Assembly (NCBI GenBank): GCA_910577065.1
Contig: CAJTLD010000026.1
Span: 8,311 to 24,827, forward strand
Source: an uncultured Lachnospiraceae bacterium
GTDB lineage: Bacteria > Bacillota > Clostridia > Lachnospirales > Lachnospiraceae
Direction: 5' to 3'
DNA: 16,517 bases
The position numbers were made by a program, and so were the translations under genes. Under the pieces are notes generated by a model. It was not told the DNA's origin, made no database searches, and saw nothing but the letters and a program-made list of their open reading frames with translations. The stretch's first letter is position 1. Each line of letters begins with the position of its first letter. Shown here one piece after another: positions 1 through 6,079 of this stretch.

Positions 1-572
1 TGTCCCAGCCGCAGCAGATGATGGCGCAGGAGCGTAAAATTGTGGAAGAGGCTTATGCGGGGGATATTATCGGGGTGTTTGATCCGGGGATTTTTTCCAT
101 TGGCGATACGATTTTGACGGCTGCAAAGCCATTTCAATTTGAGGGCATCCCGACGTTTGCGCCGGAGCATTTTGCAAGGGTGCGCCAGGTGGATACGATG
201 AAGCGCAAGCAGTTTGTAAAGGGAATTATGCAGATTGCGCAGGAGGGCGCGATTCAGATTTTCCAGGAATACGGAATGGGTATGGAGGAAATCATAGTAG
301 GTGTCGTAGGCGTTTTGCAGTTTGATGTGTTAAAGTACCGCCTGGCGAATGAATATAATGTAGAGATCCGGATGGAACATATGCCGCATGAGCATATCCG
401 CTGGATTGTGGGAGACAGTGTGGAACTGGATCGGCTGACCGGGACGTCCGATATGAAAAAGATCCAGGATTTGAAGGGGAACCCGCTGCTTATTTTTGTG
501 AATGGATGGAGCGTGGGGATGACGCTGGAGCGAAATCCGGGGCTTAAGCTGGAAGAGTTTGGAAGGAATTAA
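1..572 (+). CDS. prfC: Peptide chain release factor 3 (RF3), C-terminal part, 5' end outside window
   Basis: RF3 is a cytosolic GTPase that promotes recycling of RF1/RF2 from the ribosome after peptide release. Only the last ~190 codons are present, read in the frame that begins at base 3. The GTPase domain lies upstream of the window. What remains carries typical RF3 domain II/III sequence: SQPQQMMAQER at the very start, then AYAGDIIGVFDPG, FQFEGIPTFAPEHFARV and GVVGVLQFDVLKYRL, ending in the RF3 C-terminal region. EF-G and TetM-type proteins share the fold, but this PEHFARV / LQFDVL pattern is characteristic of RF3. The stop is TAA at 570-572, and trxA starts 19 bases later with its ribosome site just after this stop, so the two are probably co-transcribed. 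Family assignment is firm; the upstream extent cannot be judged. Confidence 0.93.
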   Translation, partial: SQPQQMMAQERKIVEEAYAGDIIGVFDPGIFSIGDTILTAAKPFQFEGIPTFAPEHFARVRQVDTMKRKQFVKGIMQIAQEGAIQIFQEYGMGMEEIIVGVVGVLQFDVLKYRLANEYNVEIRMEHMPHEHIRWIVGDSVELDRLTGTSDMKKIQDLKGNPLLIFVNGWSVGMTLERNPGLKLEEFGRN

Positions 573-591
573 AGGAAGGAGGCCGTTAGAT

Positions 592-903
592 ATGGCGATT
601 GTTAAGGTGACGAACGATAATTTTGAACAGGAGGTGCTGGCATGTGAGGTGCCGGTACTGTTGGATTTTTGGGCGGACTGGTGCGGGCCGTGTAAGATGC
701 AGGCGCCGATTCTGGATGCGTTTGCGGAGGAGATGGGAGATTCCATGAAGGTCTGTAAAGTAAATGTGGACGAAGAGGCCGCGCTGGCGCTTAAATACCA
801 GGTGATGAGTATTCCGACTATGGTCTTGATGGACAAGGGCGTGTTTGTAAAGCGCGTATCCGGCGTGCAGCAGGCTGAGGATTTGAAGGCTGCATTTGCT
901 TGA
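592..903 (+). CDS. trxA: Thioredoxin
   Basis: Small cytosolic thiol-disulfide oxidoreductase, 103 aa, the normal length for a classical thioredoxin. The active site WCGPC is at residues 30-34 and the conserved cis-proline is in SIPT (Pro75), so both functional signatures are intact. Two further cysteines are visible (Cys18 and Cys55). I chose the ATG at 592 because the ribosome site AAGGAAGGAGG at 572-582 is correctly spaced from it and the protein then begins MAIVKVT, as thioredoxins do. An in-frame TTG at 559 would add eleven non-homologous residues and lie inside prfC. Electrons normally come from thioredoxin reductase, which is not in this window. The gene closes its transcription unit with an intrinsic terminator 25 bases after the stop. 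Confidence 0.95.
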   Translation: MAIVKVTNDNFEQEVLACEVPVLLDFWADWCGPCKMQAPILDAFAEEMGDSMKVCKVNVDEEAALALKYQVMSIPTMVLMDKGVFVKRVSGVQQAEDLKAAFA

Positions 904-928
904 CAAGGGAGGCAATCCATTTTATACT

Positions 929-966
929 AAAAGGCAGTTGAGCAATCAGCTGTCTTTTTTCTTTTC
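929..966 (+). terminator. Intrinsic terminator after trxA
   Basis: A 13-bp stem (929-941 with 946-958, two G-U pairs) is closed by the loop GCAA, a GNRA tetraloop, and is followed by a T-rich tail (TTTTTTCTTTTC to 966). It lies 25 bases after the trxA stop and insulates the prfC-trxA unit from recA. Confidence 0.88.
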
Positions 967-1084
967 AGGCATATAACCAGATCCCGTAACCGTTCAGCTT
1001 CCGGCTTTACCGTTACAGAATCCGGCGCATTTAAGGTTTGTCTGCGGCAAAGGGGACAGGATTCCCTACTATTTTGCTATATTG

Positions 1085-1280
1085 GCTGCGAACTGCGCAT
1101 CAAGTGCGCAGCTGCAGGCTGAACAGTTGTTACTGTTCACTCCTGGGCCGTGCACTGCGCTGCACGGCTACAGACCAATACAGTAATGGGGCCAGAATCC
1201 GGCCTCTTGCCGTAAGGCAACTTCAAATAGACCGGATTCGTTACTGTGAACACCATGGGTGTGAACAGTAACGAACTGTT
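1085..1280. repeat. Multi-armed palindromic intergenic element upstream of recA
   Basis: This part of the 493-base trxA-recA gap contains nested inverted repeats. (a) CTGCGCA 1093-1099 pairs with TGCGCAG 1105-1111. (b) A long outer stem joins 1122-1140 to 1261-1280: 19 pairs with one bulged base. (c) Inside it, GCCGTGCA 1147-1154 pairs with TGCACGGC 1161-1168. (d) GAATCCGG 1195-1202 pairs with CCGGATTC 1232-1239 and encloses TTGCC-GTAA-GGCAA at 1207-1220. (e) GTTACTGT 1240-1247 can instead pair locally with ACAGTAAC 1265-1272, with an inner ACACC/GGTGT stem at 1250-1262. The sequence at 1017-1025 (AGAATCCGG) recurs at 1194-1202, so the element may reach further left. No credible protein is encoded. 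It may be a non-autonomous mobile or REP-like repeat, or a structured RNA; sequence alone does not decide. The rest of the gap (967-1084) shows nothing else I can name. Confidence 0.7.
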
Positions 1281-1311
1281 GTCAAATCCCATATAAAATA
1301 TAAGATTAGTG

Positions 1312-1352
1312 TTGACTTTTTTGACAAAGTGTACTACCATAATAACTATAAA
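1312..1352 (+). promoter_or_regulatory. recA promoter region (tandem -35 hexamers)
   Basis: Two -35-like hexamers sit nine bases apart: TTGACT 1312-1317 and TTGACA 1321-1326. Candidate -10 sites are TACCAT 1335-1340 (17-base spacer from the first), CATAAT 1338-1343, and TATAAA 1347-1352 (20-base spacer from the second). The -35 elements are clear, but the matching -10 is ambiguous. The SOS box lies immediately downstream, as expected for a repressed recA promoter. Confidence 0.65.
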
Positions 1353-1354
1353 AA

Positions 1355-1368
1355 CGAACATAAGTTTG
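1355..1368 (+). promoter_or_regulatory. LexA/DinR SOS box in front of recA
   Basis: CGAACATAAGTTTG fits the Gram-positive LexA (DinR) operator pattern CGAAC-N4-GTTYG with both half-sites (GAAC and GTTT) at the right spacing. It overlaps the expected transcription start region and ends 28 bases before the recA ATG. Repression by LexA, relieved when RecA filaments trigger LexA self-cleavage, is the expected control. lexA itself is not in the window. Confidence 0.82.
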
Positions 1369-1396
1369 CTGCATTTTGAGTGAAAAGGAGATTGTT

Positions 1397-2569
1397 ATGC
1401 CAAAGGATGATAAAAAAACAGAAAAAAAAGCCATGGACAGGAAAGGGTCAGATAAAAAAGAGGATAGATTAAAAGCGCTTGAAAACGCTATTTCCCATAT
1501 TGAGAAGCAGTATGGCAAAGGATCTATTATGAAACTCGGGGAGTCTGCAAAGACGATGAATGTAGATGCCGTACCGACTGGCTGTTTAAGCCTGGATCTT
1601 GCGCTTGGGATCGGCGGGCTGCCCAAGGGGCGCGTAGTGGAAGTGTACGGGCCGGAATCGAGCGGAAAGACTACGGTAGCGCTGCATGTGGTCGCAGAAG
1701 TGCAGAAGCTGGGAGGGATAGCAGGTTTTATTGATGCGGAGCATGCCCTGGATCCGGTGTATGCAAAGCATATCGGCGTGGATGTAGACAATCTTTACAT
1801 ATCGCAGCCGGATTGTGGGGAACAGGCCCTTGAAATCACCGAAACAATGGTGCGTTCCGGCGCGGTGGATATTATTATTGTGGACTCCGTGGCCGCGCTT
1901 GTCCCAAAGGCGGAAATTGACGGCGATATGGGGGATTCCCATGTAGGCCTGCAGGCAAGGCTGATGTCGCAGGCGCTTCGTAAGCTGACCTCCGTTATAA
2001 GCAGATCCAATTGTATTGTGCTCTTTATCAACCAGCTGCGTGAAAAAGTCGGCGTAATGTTCGGCAATCCGGAGACGACGACCGGAGGGCGCGCCCTTAA
2101 GTTTTATTCCTCGGTCCGTTTGGACGTCAGGAAAATTGAGTCGCTGAAGCAGGCCGGAGAAGTTGTGGGGAATCGTACCCGTATCAAAGTAGTGAAGAAT
2201 AAAGTGGCTCCTCCGTTCCGGGAGGCGGAGTTTGATATCATGTTCGGGCAGGGGATTTCAAGGGAAGGGGATATCCTGGATCTGGCTGCGGACAGCAACG
2301 TGGTAAATAAATCCGGCGCATGGTATGCCTACAACGGTGAAAAGATCGGCCAGGGACGCGAGAATGCGAAGCAGTATTTGCGGGAACATCCCCAGATCCG
2401 GGATGAAATTGACAGCCAGGTGCGAGCGCACTTTGCCCTGGACGGGCAGGAGCAGGAAGAAATTGCAGAAGCCGGTTTGGGCCAGGCCGGGAAGAAAGCT
2501 GCGGATCCGGCGGGAAATGAAGCCGAAGCTTATGCAAAAGAGGCGAAAGAAGGCGCCGCGGAAGCATAA
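1397..2569 (+). CDS. recA: Recombinase RecA
   Basis: RecA coats single-stranded DNA, drives homologous strand exchange and acts as the co-protease that activates LexA cleavage in the SOS response. The 390-aa product has a Lys/Asp-rich N-terminus, the filament-forming stretch around KQYGKGSIMKLG (37-48), a Walker A motif GPESSGKTT at 85-93, a Walker B region (DIIIVDSVAALVPKAEI) and the DNA-binding L2 loop around GVMFGNPETTTGGRALKF. The tail from about residue 350 is Glu/Ala-rich, like the acidic regulatory tails of other RecA proteins but somewhat long. ATG 1397 is chosen because AAAAGGAG at 1383-1390 is six bases upstream; an in-frame TTG at 1376 would overlap the region between operator and ribosome site. 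A promoter and SOS box precede it. The stop overlaps the recX start by one base, indicating translational coupling. Confidence 0.98.
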   Translation: MPKDDKKTEKKAMDRKGSDKKEDRLKALENAISHIEKQYGKGSIMKLGESAKTMNVDAVPTGCLSLDLALGIGGLPKGRVVEVYGPESSGKTTVALHVVAEVQKLGGIAGFIDAEHALDPVYAKHIGVDVDNLYISQPDCGEQALEITETMVRSGAVDIIIVDSVAALVPKAEIDGDMGDSHVGLQARLMSQALRKLTSVISRSNCIVLFINQLREKVGVMFGNPETTTGGRALKFYSSVRLDVRKIESLKQAGEVVGNRTRIKVVKNKVAPPFREAEFDIMFGQGISREGDILDLAADSNVVNKSGAWYAYNGEKIGQGRENAKQYLREHPQIRDEIDSQVRAHFALDGQEQEEIAEAGLGQAGKKAADPAGNEAEAYAKEAKEGAAEA

Positions 2570-3198
2570 TGGGATACATGATTACAGACTATAAGGCCGC
2601 CGGAAAAGGACGTATCGGGATTTGCCTGAATAATAGCAAAACGCTCTGGCTTTATGCAGGGGAGGCAAGGCAGCTTTCCCTGGAACCGGGGATGGAATTG
2701 TCAGAAGAACAGTATCAGCATATCCTGCATGGCGTTATTGGCAGGCGCGCCGTAAAAAGAGCCATGCATCTGTTGGAGCGTCAGGATAGAACCAAGCAGC
2801 AGCTTTGTGACAAGCTGCTGCAAAGCGGCTATCCGCCGGAAGCGGTCGAAGACGCCGTTTCCTATGTGCAGAAGTATCATTATCTCGACGACGGGCGGTA
2901 TGCCAGGACATATATCCGAAACCATCAGGATAAGCGCAGCAGGCTGCGTTTGCGCCAGGATTTGCTGCGGCGCGGCGTGCCGAAAGAGATTATAGATCAA
3001 AGCATGCAGGAAGAATTTTGTTTCGATGAACGGGAACAAATCAAAAGCCTGTTAGAAAAGAGGCGTTTTGATCCGGATACGGCTGACGCCAGGGAAACCG
3101 GAAAAATATACCGTTTTTTGCTCGGCAGGGGATTTCGCAGTTCGGATATTTCGGCCGTTCTGCGGGATGCTGGGCAGCAGGATATGTTTGTTCCGTAA
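2569..3198 (+). CDS. recX: RecA regulatory protein RecX
   Basis: RecX binds RecA filaments and limits or remodels their activity. The 209-aa product has an N-terminal extension of about 55 residues, then tandem three-helix RecX repeats: GRRAVKRAMHLLERQDRTKQ starting near residue 57, the conserved YHYLDDGRYARTYI segment, and LRQDLLRRGVPKEII. A third repeat-like region is near the end (IYRFLLGRGFRSSDISAVL). Its length is within the range for Bacillota RecX. The start ATG at 2569 overlaps the recA TAA (2567-2569), so translation is probably coupled to recA. An ATG at 2578 would also be possible. Linkage to recA supports both the identity and shared SOS control. No terminator is visible between its stop and the next gene 28 bases on. 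Confidence 0.92.
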   Translation: MGYMITDYKAAGKGRIGICLNNSKTLWLYAGEARQLSLEPGMELSEEQYQHILHGVIGRRAVKRAMHLLERQDRTKQQLCDKLLQSGYPPEAVEDAVSYVQKYHYLDDGRYARTYIRNHQDKRSRLRLRQDLLRRGVPKEIIDQSMQEEFCFDEREQIKSLLEKRRFDPDTADARETGKIYRFLLGRGFRSSDISAVLRDAGQQDMFVP

Positions 3199-3226
3199 AA
3201 TCAAGACATAAAGGATTAGGGGAGCC

Positions 3227-4555
3227 ATGCGGCATTATACAACAAGAAAAAAAAGTATGTTTCTGCTTCTTATGGTATTTTTTCTGTTTGCCTGTACGTC
3301 ATGCAGCAACGGCCAGCCGCATGCAAAGCAGGTGAAACTGCCCGAAGAGGAGGACGGCCTTACGATTTGGGCCTGGGATGAAGCTTTTAATATTACCGCC
3401 GCAAAAGCGGCAAAGGAAATTTACGAAAGAGAGCATCCGGATTCCGTGATCCGGGTCGTAACCGTCGCGCAGGATGATATTGTAGCAAAGCTGAATACCG
3501 CGTTCGCATCCGGCGTTTTTGATGAACTGCCGGATATTGTACTGATAGAAGATTACCGGATTCCGTGGTATCTGCATCATTATTCCGAAAAGTTTGCAAA
3601 CCTTTCGGATATTGCGGATGCAGATGATTTTGCCCCGTACAAAACAGAAATGAACCAGATGGGCGGGGATATGTACGGGATTCCGTTTGACTGCGGCGTT
3701 GCGGCGCTGTTTTATCGGACGGACTATATCGAACAGGCAGGGTACAGCCGAAAAGATATGGAAAACCTGACCTGGGATAAATATATCGAAATTGGGAAAG
3801 CCGTTAAAGAAAAGACTGGGAAGTATATGCTGTCATTAAATCCGGGCGATTTGGGGCAGATCCGCATGATGCTCCAAAGCGCCGGTTCCTGGTATACGGA
3901 TGAAAACGGCAGACAGAATATTGTGGGCAACGGCGTGCTAAGGGAGGCAATCCTCACTTATAAAAAAATGGTCGACGCAGGGATTGCAGTGCATATTGCG
4001 GACTGGAACCAGTTTGTAGGGGCCTTTAACAGCGGGGAGGTGGCAAGCGTCCCGACGGGGTGCTGGGTATCGCCTTCCCTGCAAAAGGCAGCGGATCAGG
4101 CAGGAAAATGGGCGGTTGCGGAAATTCCCAGGATGAAAGGGGTCAAAGCTTCTGTCAATGCGTCGTCTCTTGGGGGAGGCGGCTGGTATGTGCTTAAGGA
4201 TGCAGGCCATGAAGAAGAGGCCAAGAATTTTTTGAAAGAGACGTTTGCGTCCAATGTGGAACTGATGGACAGGCTGGTGGAAGAAATCCATCTGGTCAGC
4301 ACATTAAAAGCAGCTTCCAAAACCCAAAATTATAGAGAAGGAGTCGCTTTTTTCGGTGGGCAGAAGATTTTTGAGGATTTTGCAGAATGGGTAGAGGAAG
4401 TGCCCACGGTAAATTACGGGGAAGATACGTATGAAATAGAAACCAGGATGGAAGAAGCCTTTCAGAAAATTATGGACGGCGTAGACATGGACGTTGTGCT
4501 GGAAGGTACATTTGCGGCTGCGGAAACGGCAGACAAAGGAGTCGGGGAACAATAA
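3227..4555 (+). CDS. Extracellular solute-binding lipoprotein, carbohydrate-type (SBP family 1-like)
   Basis: A 442-aa protein with a lipoprotein signal: positively charged start (RHYTTRKK), a hydrophobic stretch at about residues 11-22, and a cysteine cluster FACTSCS where Cys23 (preceded by LFA) or Cys26 would be lipidated. The mature part resembles CUT1-type sugar-binding proteins: LTIWAWDEAFN after the signal, the PDIVLIEDY strand, YGIPFDCGVAALFYRTDY and later LGGGGWYVLKD. It should be anchored outside the membrane and bind a sugar or oligosaccharide; the ligand cannot be read from sequence. No ABC permease or ATPase gene is in the window. Instead it is followed, with zero bases between stop and start, by a response regulator and then a sensor kinase. 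That context suggests it may serve sensing as well as, or instead of, transport. The start ATG is preceded by AGGGGAG at a short spacing. Confidence 0.88.
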   Translation: MRHYTTRKKSMFLLLMVFFLFACTSCSNGQPHAKQVKLPEEEDGLTIWAWDEAFNITAAKAAKEIYEREHPDSVIRVVTVAQDDIVAKLNTAFASGVFDELPDIVLIEDYRIPWYLHHYSEKFANLSDIADADDFAPYKTEMNQMGGDMYGIPFDCGVAALFYRTDYIEQAGYSRKDMENLTWDKYIEIGKAVKEKTGKYMLSLNPGDLGQIRMMLQSAGSWYTDENGRQNIVGNGVLREAILTYKKMVDAGIAVHIADWNQFVGAFNSGEVASVPTGCWVSPSLQKAADQAGKWAVAEIPRMKGVKASVNASSLGGGGWYVLKDAGHEEEAKNFLKETFASNVELMDRLVEEIHLVSTLKAASKTQNYREGVAFFGGQKIFEDFAEWVEEVPTVNYGEDTYEIETRMEEAFQKIMDGVDMDVVLEGTFAAAETADKGVGEQ

Positions 4556-6079
4556 ATGGGAGAATATTGTAAGGTTCTTATTATAGACGACGAGCAGATT
4601 ATGCGCCAGGGAATCAAACATATAATGGATTGGGAAAAAGAGGGGTTTTTGATTGTCGGCGAGGCAAAAGACGGGAAGGAAGGGCTAAAGATGGTCAAAG
4701 AATGCAGCCCTCATATTGTGCTGGCCGATATCGTAATGCCTGTGATGGACGGGATGGAGTTTTCCATGCGGCTGCAAAAGGAGTGCCCCGGCGTCAAGCT
4801 TATTATACTGAGCAGTTACGACAAGTTTGAATATGTAAAAACGGCTCTTTTAAACGGGGCTTCGGATTATATCTTAAAGCCCATGTTAAATGCCCAAAGC
4901 CTGTTAAAAACGCTTTTGGACACCGCGGCAAAAATTCCGGACGTGCAGTTTTGCCGGGAAGGGAAAACGTCATATGAAATGCAGCTGACCCGCTATATGG
5001 GCGGTTACCAGGCCAGGCTTGACAACCGGGTATTTGCCGGGAAGCTGCCGCATCCGGTTTACCGGATTTTGGGAGTCGGCCTTAAATCTATGCCCAAAGA
5101 AAAGCCGGCGGCCGTCCGGCGGAAAATCGAAAACACATTCCGGGAATTTGCCGGTTTTCCGATGCTTTCTGTCGTGCCAAAAGAAGACAGTTTGTGCCTG
5201 ATCATAAATTACAGGGATGAAGAGGACGCGGACTGCCATGGAAGGATCTTATCATTTGCGGATAAAATGAAACAATACGATAACAATTTCTTTGCGGCGC
5301 TAAGCTGGGCGTATACGGATTTTCAGGAAACGCGTATGGTTTTTTTGGACGGGGTGCAAAAGACGCTTTCCTTGAAATTCTATTTTCCGGGAAAAAGCCT
5401 GGTGATACTGGAAGAACAACTCCAAAAACAGAAACGGGAGAAGTTTGAATTTGAGTTGTATTCCAGATATTTGGAAAACCTGGAACTGGATGAAGCGGTT
5501 TTGATGTTTCTTTCTTACATTGAGGGACTTGCAAAAATGCATGAGGACGAGTATAAAATAAAAAACCTGGCCAAAAACCTGTTGTTTAATTATTTTGTTG
5601 AAATGGAACGGATTGGCGGGGCAGGGGAAGAAACGCGCGACAGATGCTTCCGGGAAATTGATACATCGGAGGACGTGGAGGCGTTTCTTGCGGTTATCCG
5701 CAAATACGTGCCAAAGCCCGGCGTTTCTGAGGGCAGGCAGTGTGATCTGACCCATATCCACATGGAAAAGATGAAAGAATACATAGAAACGCATTATACG
5801 GAAGATCTAAAGCTGATGGATTTGGCCAGGCAGTTTGGATTCAGTTATTCGTATACCTCCACCTGTTTTAAAGAAAATACGGTGGAGGGGTTCAGCGGTT
5901 ATCTGAATAAAATCCGGATTGGCAAGGCCAAAAGCGAACTGCTCCATACGGCGAAGACGATTTCAGAAGTGGGAAGCGAGGTCGGGTACACGGATCAAAG
6001 TTATTTTTGCAGGGTTTTTAAAAAGATGACAGGCGTATCGCCGGGCAGGTATCGGAAAAAAGCGGGGAGGGAAACGTAA
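4556..6079 (+). CDS. YesN-type response regulator with AraC-family DNA-binding domain
   Basis: A 507-aa transcription regulator. Residues 1-120 form a receiver domain: acidic pair D11/D12, phospho-acceptor Asp58 in ADIVMPVMDG, Ser86 in ILSSYD and conserved Lys108 in DYILKP. A long middle region (about 125-400) has no motif I recognise and is typical of YesN proteins. Residues about 403-502 form an AraC-type double helix-turn-helix: DLARQFGFSYSYTSTCFKE is the first helix pair, and ISEVGSEVGYTDQSYFCRVF followed by TGVSPGRYRK is the hallmark second one. It should be phosphorylated by the kinase encoded next and regulate transport or catabolic genes; the target is unknown. The ATG directly abuts the stop of the binding-protein gene (TAA then ATG), and its own stop abuts the kinase start, so the three genes look translationally coupled. 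Confidence 0.93.
   Translation: MGEYCKVLIIDDEQIMRQGIKHIMDWEKEGFLIVGEAKDGKEGLKMVKECSPHIVLADIVMPVMDGMEFSMRLQKECPGVKLIILSSYDKFEYVKTALLNGASDYILKPMLNAQSLLKTLLDTAAKIPDVQFCREGKTSYEMQLTRYMGGYQARLDNRVFAGKLPHPVYRILGVGLKSMPKEKPAAVRRKIENTFREFAGFPMLSVVPKEDSLCLIINYRDEEDADCHGRILSFADKMKQYDNNFFAALSWAYTDFQETRMVFLDGVQKTLSLKFYFPGKSLVILEEQLQKQKREKFEFELYSRYLENLELDEAVLMFLSYIEGLAKMHEDEYKIKNLAKNLLFNYFVEMERIGGAGEETRDRCFREIDTSEDVEAFLAVIRKYVPKPGVSEGRQCDLTHIHMEKMKEYIETHYTEDLKLMDLARQFGFSYSYTSTCFKENTVEGFSGYLNKIRIGKAKSELLHTAKTISEVGSEVGYTDQSYFCRVFKKMTGVSPGRYRKKAGRET

Noticed and set aside
559..594. Upstream TTG start for thioredoxin
   Set aside because: It overlaps prfC, swallows the ribosome site, and adds residues absent from thioredoxins.
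330..920. 196-aa open frame on the - strand across prfC and trxA
   Set aside because: Antisense shadow of two clearly coding genes and of their spacer; no homology signal.
1038..1271. 77-aa open frame on the + strand in the trxA-recA gap
   Set aside because: It runs through the palindromic arms, has no ribosome site, and its composition follows the repeats rather than a protein.
1122..1280. Cloverleaf-like pairing considered as a tRNA or 6S RNA
   Set aside because: The outer stem is 19 bp rather than 7, there is no T-loop or anticodon arm pattern, and the large central bubble of 6S RNA is not seen.
1376..1399. Upstream TTG start for RecA
   Set aside because: It has no ribosome site of its own and would place the actual AAAAGGAG site within the coding region.
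3227..4555. Reading the binding protein as part of a complete ABC importer in this window
   Set aside because: No permease or ATPase gene is present on either strand; the neighbours are a regulator, a kinase and recX.
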